In this document: piece after piece, positions 1 through 5,081 of the stretch | Position numbering within the stretch: position 1 is the first letter of the stretch | How the letters are laid out: each line of letters starts with the position of its first letter | Assembly (NCBI GenBank): GCA_947097535.1 | Contig: CAMURM010000154.1 | Span: 1-5,081, forward strand | DNA from: an uncultured Selenomonas sp. | GTDB lineage: Bacteria > Bacillota > Negativicutes > Selenomonadales > Selenomonadaceae | DNA length: 5,081 bases | Reading direction: 5' to 3' | The notes under the pieces: generated by a model | Told to the model about the DNA's origin: nothing | Seen by the model: the letters and a program-made list of their open reading frames with translations, nothing else | The model's database searches: none | Made by a program: the position numbers and the translations under genes

Positions 1-955
1 GGATCCCGATGCTGCCATCAAGACGATCGGCAAGACGGCGATGCTCGAATTCAAGGATGAGGACGGCAACACCGTCATGACGGGCACGGACTTGAAGAAC
101 GCGCAGGATGCGCGCAATCAGCAGAATCAATATGTGGTCAACCTCGAGTTTTCGGACGAGGGGGCGAAAAAATTCGCCGACCTCACGACGAAGAACGTCG
201 GCCGCCGCATCGCCATCCTGCTCGACGGCGAGATCCTGACGAATCCGAACGTGCGTGAGCCGATCACGGGCGGCAGGGCTGAGATCACGGGGCAGGAGAG
301 CCAGGAGGAGGCGCATCGCATCGCCATGCTGCTTAGAAGCGGCGCTCTGCCCGTCAAGGTCAATATCATCGAGACGCGCACGGTCGGGCCGACGCTCGGT
401 CAGGACTCGAAGGACAAGAGTGAGTTTGCCTTCGTCATCGGCATCTCTGCCGTCCTCGTGTTCATGGTGCTCTTCTACCGCCTTTCGGGACTCATCGCCG
501 ACTTGAGCCTCATGGCTTACGTCATCTTGCTGCTCTTCATCCTGAAGATGCTCGATGCTACTTTGACGCTGCCGGGCGTCGCGGGCATCATCCTGTCCAT
601 CGGCATGGCAGTCGACGCGAACGTGCTGATCTTTGAGCATTTCAAGGAGGAGTACCGCCTCGGCAAGACGCTGCGCCTTTCGATGGAGGCGGGCTTCAAG
701 CGCGCCTTCACGACGATCTTCGACTCGAACATCACGACGATCATCGCGGCGCTCGTGCTCTTCTTCTTCGGCACAGGCACGATCAAGGGCTTCGCGATCA
801 CGCTCGGGCTCGGCGTCGTGCTCAGCATGCTGACGGCGATCACGCTGACGCAGTACATGCTGAAGCTCCTCATCGCTTCGAATATCTGCAAGAATCCCGC
901 CGTCTACGGCGCGACGGGACTGTCCATCGGAAGCGGGGTGAAGAAGGATGCATAA
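1..955 (+). CDS. secD: Protein translocase subunit SecD, 3' part (5' end outside window)
   Basis: SecD is an inner-membrane RND-family protein. With SecF it uses the proton motive force to help proteins complete export through SecYEG. The reading frame is open from base 2 (base 1 ends the previous codon), giving 317 visible residues; the N-terminal membrane helix and the start codon lie upstream. Visible residues 1 to about 140 match the end of the periplasmic P1 region, including NLEFSDEGAKKFA, the EPITGG motif and the GALPVK-TVGPTLG stretch that ends the domain. Five hydrophobic segments follow, at about 142-161, 164-183, 190-211, 246-263 and 264-290, as expected for helices 2-6. The GMAVDANVLIFE motif carries D205, the counterpart of the aspartate needed for proton-coupled function in E. 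coli SecD. The last 8 bases overlap the start of secF. Nothing looks broken; truncation is only by the window edge. Identification is secure from the motifs. Confidence 0.96.
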   Translation, partial: DPDAAIKTIGKTAMLEFKDEDGNTVMTGTDLKNAQDARNQQNQYVVNLEFSDEGAKKFADLTTKNVGRRIAILLDGEILTNPNVREPITGGRAEITGQESQEEAHRIAMLLRSGALPVKVNIIETRTVGPTLGQDSKDKSEFAFVIGISAVLVFMVLFYRLSGLIADLSLMAYVILLLFILKMLDATLTLPGVAGIILSIGMAVDANVLIFEHFKEEYRLGKTLRLSMEAGFKRAFTTIFDSNITTIIAALVLFFFGTGTIKGFAITLGLGVVLSMLTAITLTQYMLKLLIASNICKNPAVYGATGLSIGSGVKKDA

Positions 956-1865
956 GTTCGATATTGTCAAGCGCACGAAGCTCTGGTTCTTCATCTCTCT
1001 GTGCGTCATCATTCCCGGTATCGTCAGCATGTGCACGCAGGGATTCAACCTCGGCATCGACTTCACGGGCGGCACGATCATCGAGCTGCGCTTCCAGAAG
1101 GAAGTGACACTGGCCGAGGTGCGCGACGTCCTGCGCGAGTACAGTCTCGACAACAGCACGATCCAGTTCTCGGGCGACGCGGCGAATGCCGAGGCGGCGC
1201 CGACGATCATGGTGCGAAGCGTCGACCTCGAAGAGGACGAGCGCAAGGCTGTCATGGCGTCCTTGAAGCAGCAGCTCGGCGACTACGATGTGCTGCGCGA
1301 GGAGAAGGTCGGAGCGACGATGGGTGCAGAGCTCATCATGAATGCACTTTGGGCGCTCGCACTCTCGTGGGTCATGATCGTCCTCTACGTTTCGTACCGC
1401 TTCGAGTTCAAGTTCGGCATCTCCTCGATTTTGGCGCTCGTGCACGACATCCTCATCGTCCTCAGCGTCTTTTCTCTGACGCAGCGGCCGATTGACTCCT
1501 CGTTCGTCGCGGCGCTCCTGACGATCGTCGGCTACTCCATCAACGATACGATCGTCATCTTCGATCGCATCCGCGAGAACTTGAAGCTTCATTTCCGGCG
1601 CGGCGGTGACATCAACGAGCTCGTGAACACGAGTATCTACCAAACGCTGACGCGCTCGATCTACACGGTCTGCACCGTGCTTTTCACGACGTTCGCACTC
1701 TACTGGTTCGGCGGCGACACGACGAAGGATTTCTCGTTCGCGCTCCTCGTCGGCTTCTTCGCCGGCTGCTACTCCTCGATCTTCATCGCGAGCCCCGTCT
1801 GGGTCATCCTGCGAAATTTCTCGGAGAAGCGCCGCCGGGCGGACAGCGCGCCTGCCGCGAAGTAA
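948..1865 (+). CDS. secF: Protein translocase subunit SecF
   Basis: SecF is the membrane partner of SecD in the SecDF export complex. The protein has 305 residues, normal for an unfused SecF. Helix 1 is at about 12-29, followed by the LGIDFTGGT motif (35-43) that opens the periplasmic domain. Five more hydrophobic segments lie at about 128-149, 157-178, 185-205, 228-250 and 259-288. The signature VGYSINDTIVIFDRIREN is present, with D200 at the position of the conserved membrane aspartate. The ATG at 948 overlaps the secD stop by 8 bases. A purine-rich GGGGTG at 935-940 lies 7 bases upstream and can serve as ribosome binding site, so translational coupling with secD is likely. The residue pattern downstream begins MHKFDIVKRTKLWF, a typical SecF N terminus, which supports this start. 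Having secD and secF as two genes differs from Bacillus, where they are fused. Confidence 0.97.
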   Translation: MHKFDIVKRTKLWFFISLCVIIPGIVSMCTQGFNLGIDFTGGTIIELRFQKEVTLAEVRDVLREYSLDNSTIQFSGDAANAEAAPTIMVRSVDLEEDERKAVMASLKQQLGDYDVLREEKVGATMGAELIMNALWALALSWVMIVLYVSYRFEFKFGISSILALVHDILIVLSVFSLTQRPIDSSFVAALLTIVGYSINDTIVIFDRIRENLKLHFRRGGDINELVNTSIYQTLTRSIYTVCTVLFTTFALYWFGGDTTKDFSFALLVGFFAGCYSSIFIASPVWVILRNFSEKRRRADSAPAAK

Positions 1866-1877
1866 TTTTCATGATTG

Positions 1878-1892
1878 TCGCGCATAGCGCGA
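1878..1892. repeat. Short perfect inverted repeat after secF
   Basis: TCGCGC (1878-1883) and GCGCGA (1887-1892) are exact reverse complements separated by ATA, giving a 6-bp, mostly GC stem with a three-base loop 12 bases after the secF stop. There is no T run after it, so it does not look like an intrinsic terminator. It could stabilise the 3' end of the sec transcript or be a chance palindrome in GC-rich DNA. The structure is seen directly; any role is a guess. Confidence 0.4.
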
Positions 1893-1897
1893 AGCAT

Positions 1898-1945
1898 AAG
1901 AAAGGCTGTGCACAAGTCGCATCTGACTTGTGAGCAGCCTCTTTT
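1898..1945 (+). terminator. Probable rho-independent terminator of secDF
   Basis: The arms 1898-1918 and 1925-1945 pair around a 6-base loop (GCATCT). The upper stem is 8 perfect base pairs (CACAAGTC with GACTTGTG). After one mismatch and a G-T wobble, the lower stem adds six more pairs (AGGCTG with CAGCCT). The 3' arm runs into CTTTTG, so the four T residues lie at the base of the stem, partly paired with upstream A residues. The hairpin lies 32 bases after the secF stop and ends 35 bases before recJ, the right place to end the secD-secF transcript. The T run is short and interrupted (TCTTTT), so termination may be incomplete. If a recJ promoter lies between secF and the hairpin, it would instead be in the recJ leader and act as an attenuator. 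Confidence 0.65.
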
Positions 1946-1967
1946 GCTCCATCGTATCGCATGTCGG

Positions 1968-1974
1968 AAGGAGG
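1968..1974 (+). promoter_or_regulatory. Ribosome binding site of recJ
   Basis: AAGGAGG is a near-perfect complement of the 16S rRNA 3' end and lies 6 bases before the ATG at 1981. It decides the start. The frame stays open back to a GTG at 1930, but that codon lies inside the terminator-like hairpin, has no such site, and would add 17 residues not expected in RecJ. Confidence 0.9.
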
Positions 1975-1980
1975 AAAAGG

Positions 1981-3951
1981 ATGGAAAAGAAATGGTCGCT
2001 CTTGCCGGACATGTCGGCGAGAGCCGTGGAATTTTCGCAGCGCATCGGCACGACGCCCTTCACGGCGGCGCTTCTTCTGCACCGCGGCATAGAAGCGGAG
2101 GAGGCGGCGCGCGCGTTTCTTCATCCCGAAAAGCAGCCGTTTCACGATCCCTTCCTCATGCAGGACATGGCGGCCGCCGTCGCGCGCATCGGGCGGGCGA
2201 TCGAAGGGAAGGAGCGCATCGTCGTCTACGGCGACTACGACGTCGACGGCATCACGGCGACCTCGCTCCTGTGCCGCAATCTTCGGCTGCTTGGTGCCGA
2301 CTGCGATTACTTCATCCCGCACCGCCAGAAGGACGGCTATGGGCTGCACGAGGAAACGCTCGACGAGATCATCGCGCAGGGAGCTGCGCTGATCGTCACG
2401 GTGGACTGCGGCATTTCCGCTGTGGCAGAGGTGGCGGCGGCGAAGGAAAAGGTCGATATCATCATCACCGACCATCACCTGCCGGACAAGGAGCTGCCGC
2501 AGGCGTTCGCCGTCCTCGACCCGCATCGCGCCGACTGCGCCTATCCAGACAAGAACATCGCCGGTGTCGGCGTGGCGTTCAAGCTCTGTCAGGCGCTTTG
2601 GCAGAAGATGCGCGGCAGGGCATTCGCCGGCGACCTCGACATCGTGGCTTTGGGGACGGTCGCCGATGTCGTGCCGCTTCTCGGCGAGAACCGAAAGATC
2701 GTGCAGCAGGGACTCATCGCCCTGAAAAAATCTCCGAAGCCCGGCATCCGCGCTCTTCTTGCCGTGACGGATCTGCAGGACAAGGAAATCACGGCGGGGC
2801 ATATTGGCTTCGTGCTCGCGCCGCGCCTCAATGCCGCCGGGCGCCTGGCATCCGCCTTGCGCGGCGTCGAGCTGCTTCTGTCGGAGAATGCCGAGGAAGC
2901 ACAGGCGATCGCAGAGGAGCTCGACGCAGCGAACCGCGAGCGGCAGGCTGTGGAGCAGGAGATCCTCGCGGCTGCCGAAAAGCAGATCGAGGCGATCGAC
3001 GTCCGGCGCGCGCATGTGCTCGTGCTGCACGCCGAGGGCTGGCATCCCGGCGTCATCGGCATCGTGGCGTCGCGCATCGTCGAGCGCTACTACCGCCCGA
3101 CGGTCATCATCGCCGAGGAGGCGGGCGTCGGCAAGGGCTCGTGCCGCAGCATACGCGGCTTCCACATGTTTGAAGCTCTTTCTGCCTGCGGGGAGCATCT
3201 TCTGGGCTTTGGCGGCCACGCGCAGGCGGCGGGGCTTTCGCTGCGCTCGGAGGAAATCGACGCCTTCCGCGAGGCTTTGGATTCTTACGCGAAGAGTGTG
3301 CTTACGGAAAAGGATTATATTCCGAACCTCGACATCGAGCTCGAACTTGCGCCCGAGAAGATATCCGAGCGGCTGATGACGGAGATCAAGCTCCTGGATC
3401 CTTACGGCATGGGTAATCCCAAGCCGCTCTTTTCGTGCTGCGGCGTGCGCGGCAGCTACGCGCGGCAGATCGGCAAGGAGGGGCAGCACCTGAAGTTCGA
3501 ACTTGACGGTGTGGATTCGAGCATCGACGTGCTGGCATGGGGCAGGGGCGAGGAAGCGCCGCTCGTCAACCGCGAGCGCCTCGACATCGCCTACTATCCC
3601 GAATACCATGTGTGGCGGGAGAAGCGCTCGCTGCAGCTCATGCTCGAAGATTTCCGCCCGGCGCGTGCCGACGAGAAGCATCCCGACCGCGACATGCTGG
3701 CTTCGGTCTACCGCTTTCTGCTCGCGCGTCAAAGGAGCGGCGAAGTTCTGCCCGACGATGCAAAAGAGCTGCTGGCGCAGTATCTGCGCAGCTTTCCTGC
3801 CATGGGACGCTTCACCTTTCAAGAGGCGCTGCTGATCTTTGAAGAGCTTGGCGTCCTGCGCCGGGCGGCAGGGAAATACGACTTTTCGCCGCCGCAGGGA
3901 AAGCTCGATCTGCAGAAATCGCGCATATTCCGCGAGGGAAATCCTCTGTAG
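1981..3951 (+). CDS. recJ: Single-stranded-DNA-specific exonuclease RecJ
   Basis: RecJ degrades single-stranded DNA 5' to 3' in the cytoplasm during recombinational repair and mismatch repair, using divalent metal ions. The 656-residue protein has all DHH-family motifs: VVYGDYDVDG (81-90, with D85 and D87), VDCG (D142), the TDHH motif (D164, H165, H166) and ALGTVADVVPL (D229). The DHHA1 part shows GWHPGVIGIVASR (from 353), GKGSCRSI (384-391) and FGGHAQAAG (410-418). An OB-fold region follows, with LLDPYGMGNPKPLF (471-484). Residues from about 565 form an extra C-terminal, mostly helical region; the protein is longer than E. coli RecJ (577) and shorter than B. subtilis RecJ (about 786). All catalytic residues are intact. 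The gene stands alone between the terminator after secF and the rel leader. No clear promoter is visible in the 35 bases after the hairpin, so its transcription may start within the 1866-1945 region or come from readthrough. Confidence 0.97.
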   Translation: MEKKWSLLPDMSARAVEFSQRIGTTPFTAALLLHRGIEAEEAARAFLHPEKQPFHDPFLMQDMAAAVARIGRAIEGKERIVVYGDYDVDGITATSLLCRNLRLLGADCDYFIPHRQKDGYGLHEETLDEIIAQGAALIVTVDCGISAVAEVAAAKEKVDIIITDHHLPDKELPQAFAVLDPHRADCAYPDKNIAGVGVAFKLCQALWQKMRGRAFAGDLDIVALGTVADVVPLLGENRKIVQQGLIALKKSPKPGIRALLAVTDLQDKEITAGHIGFVLAPRLNAAGRLASALRGVELLLSENAEEAQAIAEELDAANRERQAVEQEILAAAEKQIEAIDVRRAHVLVLHAEGWHPGVIGIVASRIVERYYRPTVIIAEEAGVGKGSCRSIRGFHMFEALSACGEHLLGFGGHAQAAGLSLRSEEIDAFREALDSYAKSVLTEKDYIPNLDIELELAPEKISERLMTEIKLLDPYGMGNPKPLFSCCGVRGSYARQIGKEGQHLKFELDGVDSSIDVLAWGRGEEAPLVNRERLDIAYYPEYHVWREKRSLQLMLEDFRPARADEKHPDRDMLASVYRFLLARQRSGEVLPDDAKELLAQYLRSFPAMGRFTFQEALLIFEELGVLRRAAGKYDFSPPQGKLDLQKSRIFREGNPL

Positions 3952-3983
3952 GAATCCTTTTCCAAAAAGCTTGCATGATAGTG

Positions 3984-3989
3984 TATAAT
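3984..3989 (+). promoter_or_regulatory. Candidate -10 box of a rel promoter
   Basis: TATAAT, a perfect sigma-70/sigma-A -10 hexamer, lies in the recJ-rel gap in locally AT-richer DNA that stands out from the surrounding coding sequence. A good -35 is missing: the best nearby choices are TTCCAA (3960-3965, 18-base spacer) and TTTCCA (3959-3964, 19-base spacer). The TG just before the box is one base off the extended -10 spacing. If active, transcription would start near 3996 and give rel a leader of about 67 bases. No terminator is seen after recJ, so readthrough from recJ into rel is also possible. Confidence 0.5.
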
Positions 3990-4009
3990 GTATGACATGG
4001 GATTAGTGC

Positions 4010-4031
4010 GGGCGAGCATGGACTGCTGCCC
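4010..4031 (+). other. Stem-loop in the rel leader
   Basis: GGGC (4010-4013) pairs with GCCC (4028-4031), and AGCA (4015-4018) pairs with TGCT (4024-4027), with G4014 bulged and loop TGGAC. This makes an 8-bp GC-rich stem between the candidate -10 box and the rel ribosome binding site. No T run follows, so it is not a simple terminator. It could shape or stabilise the 5' end of the rel mRNA, or be chance. It does not match a riboswitch class that I recognise. Confidence 0.4.
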
Positions 4032-4051
4032 ATAAATGCCGAGGAAAGCCG

Positions 4052-4058
4052 GGTGGAG
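4052..4058 (+). promoter_or_regulatory. Ribosome binding site of rel
   Basis: GGTGGAG precedes the ATG at 4063 by 4 bases. It is weaker and closer than the recJ site, but it favours 4063 over the in-frame ATG codons at 4036 (no purine-rich site upstream) and 4072 (13 bases away). Confidence 0.6.
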
Positions 4059-4062
4059 TGGA

Positions 4063-5081
4063 ATGAATGAGATGCATGCCGTGACGATCGAGGCGATTCT
4101 GGACGCGGTGAAGAGCTATCAGCCGAATGCCGATACGGATCTCATAAGAAGAGCATACGAGCTTGCCGATGCTGCACACAAGGGGCAGAAGCGTGTTTCG
4201 GGTGAGGACTATATCATCCATCCCCTCGCCGTCGCGAAGATCCTGACCGATCTGCAGATCGACGACATCACGATCAGCGCCGCCATCCTGCACGACGTCG
4301 TCGAAGATACGACGCATACCTTAGAAGAGATGCGCGAGCGCTTCGGCGACGAAGTCGCCATGCTCATCGACGGCGTGACGAAGCTCGGCAGGATTCAGTA
4401 CAAGTCCAAGGAAGAGCAGCAGCTCGAAAGCTACCGCAAGATGTTCCTCGCCATGGCGAAGGACATCCGCGTCATCATGATCAAGCTCGCCGACCGCCTG
4501 CACAACATGCGCACGCTCAAGTACATGCGCGAGGACAAGCAGAAGCGCATCGCGCGCGAGACGATCGAGATCTATGCGCCGCTCGCGAACCGCCTCGGCA
4601 TATCGAATGTCAAGTGGGAACTCGAAGACCTCTGTCTTCGCTACCTCGATCCCAAGGCGTACTACGACCTCGTCGAGAGCGTGAAGCAAAAGAGGCAGGA
4701 GCGGCAGGCATTCATCGACGAGGCGCACAGGCAGATCGAGGAAAAGCTCGAAGAGGCGCACATGACGGCGGAGATTCAGGGGCGCGCCAAGCATTTTTAC
4801 AGCATCTACAAGAAGATGAAGCGCGACCAGAAGGACATCAGCGAGATCTACGACCTCTCGGCGCTGCGCGTGCTCGTCGACTCTGTAAAGGACTGCTACG
4901 GCGTGCTCGGCATCATCCATGCGATGTGGAAGCCGCTGCCCGGCCGCTTCAAGGACTACATTGCCATGCCGAAGTCGAACGGCTACCAGTCCCTGCACAC
5001 GACCGTGATCTGCCGCGGCTATCCGCTTGAGATTCAGATCCGCACGTTTGCCATGCACAAGGTTTCGGAGTGCGGTGTTGC
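4063..5081 (+). CDS. rel: Bifunctional (p)ppGpp synthetase/hydrolase Rel, 5' part (3' end outside window)
   Basis: Rel transfers pyrophosphate from ATP to GTP or GDP to make (p)ppGpp on amino acid starvation, and hydrolyses it when the stress ends. The 339 complete residues cover the HD hydrolase and synthetase domains; the regulatory TGS-to-ACT half of a roughly 740-residue protein lies beyond the edge. Hydrolase residues R44, H53, H77-D78, E81-D82, D144 and N148 are all present, so this is not a hydrolase-dead RelA of the E. coli type. Synthetase residues include R241, K243, K251, D264, Y308 and E323, with the RFKDYIAMPKSNGYQSLHTTV stretch split across 291-315. From memory, these numbers match the streptococcal Rel enzyme, which supports the ATG at 4063 as start. 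An in-frame ATG at 4036 would add nine residues and lacks a ribosome binding site. Near the edge, C317-R318 replace the usual Gly-Pro and C337 an often aromatic residue. The symbol relA is also used for this family. Confidence 0.95.
   Translation, partial: MNEMHAVTIEAILDAVKSYQPNADTDLIRRAYELADAAHKGQKRVSGEDYIIHPLAVAKILTDLQIDDITISAAILHDVVEDTTHTLEEMRERFGDEVAMLIDGVTKLGRIQYKSKEEQQLESYRKMFLAMAKDIRVIMIKLADRLHNMRTLKYMREDKQKRIARETIEIYAPLANRLGISNVKWELEDLCLRYLDPKAYYDLVESVKQKRQERQAFIDEAHRQIEEKLEEAHMTAEIQGRAKHFYSIYKKMKRDQKDISEIYDLSALRVLVDSVKDCYGVLGIIHAMWKPLPGRFKDYIAMPKSNGYQSLHTTVICRGYPLEIQIRTFAMHKVSECGV

Noticed and set aside
1..6. GGATCC (BamHI site) at the very first bases, suggesting a cloned-fragment edge
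   Set aside because: Another GGATCC occurs inside recJ near 3396, and SecD reads smoothly from base 2, so the site does not show a cloning junction.
870..1643. Minus-strand open frame of 257 codons opposite secF
   Set aside because: Same codon-register effect; the product is charged and low in hydrophobic pattern, with no recognisable domain, opposite a clearly conserved SecF.
1930..1980. GTG at 1930 as an upstream start for recJ
   Set aside because: The codon falls in the stem of the terminator-like hairpin and has no ribosome binding site, whereas the ATG at 1981 has AAGGAGG six bases upstream.
1875..3173. Plus-strand open frame of 432 codons overlapping recJ in another frame
   Set aside because: The translation is dominated by Arg, Ala, Gly and Ser, typical of a shifted frame in GC-rich DNA, and recJ motifs occupy the other frame throughout.
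1804..3822. Very long open frame (672 codons) on the minus strand opposite recJ
   Set aside because: Its codons are in exact register with recJ codons, so it stays open only because recJ avoids TTA, CTA and TCA codons, as GC-rich genes do. The predicted protein is rich in Arg, His, Asp and Ala, matches no family I recognise, and has no sensible start context.
3951..3963. GGAA-TCCTT-TTCC mini inverted repeat right after recJ as a terminator
   Set aside because: The stem is only 4 bp and is not followed by a T run, so it is too weak to support a terminator call.
4036..4062. In-frame ATG at 4036 as the start of rel
   Set aside because: There is no ribosome binding site before it, and counting from 4063 puts the catalytic residues at the numbers known for related Rel proteins.
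4321..5058. Minus-strand open frame of 245 codons opposite rel
   Set aside because: It is also in codon register with rel and ends exactly at the complement of a TTA leucine codon (4321-4323). It is a by-product of codon use, not a gene.

Overview
The window holds an ordinary-looking, densely packed housekeeping segment of a GC-rich bacterial chromosome. Four protein genes lie on the + strand: the 3' part of secD, complete secF, complete recJ, and the 5' part of a bifunctional rel (relA/spoT) gene. The gene order and style (separate SecD and SecF, RecJ with an extra C-terminal domain, Rel with both hydrolase and synthetase residues, AAGGAGG-type ribosome binding sites) suggest a Firmicute. 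The strong G/C bias at third codon positions points to a GC-rich lineage such as the Negativicutes (Selenomonas-like). That placement is inference from gene content; no 16S or tRNA sequence is present to confirm it.

Layout. Bases 1-955 encode the C-terminal 317 residues of SecD, whose start lies upstream of the window. The secF ATG at 948 sits inside the last codons of secD, so the two are a translationally coupled pair. A 115-base gap (1866-1980) follows, with a small perfect inverted repeat and a strong terminator-like hairpin followed by a short T run. recJ (1981-3951) has a textbook Shine-Dalgarno. A second gap of 111 bases (3952-4062) has a perfect TATAAT box and a GC-rich stem-loop, then rel begins at 4063 and runs off the right edge after 339 complete codons (about 45% of a usual Rel protein).

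How the genes relate. SecD and SecF are partner membrane proteins that use the proton gradient to help pull secreted proteins through SecYEG. RecJ is the 5'-3' single-strand DNA exonuclease of recombination and repair. Rel makes and degrades (p)ppGpp, the starvation alarmone. They share no single pathway; the cluster secD-secF-recJ-(apt)-rel is a known neighbourhood in Firmicutes, here without apt between recJ and rel.

I found no mobile element, CRISPR array, RNA gene, toxin-antitoxin pair or unfamiliar coding region. The points most worth a second look are the two intergenic structures, the missing apt, and a few unexpected residues in Rel close to the right edge that may be sequence errors. 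No previously undescribed system is visible.
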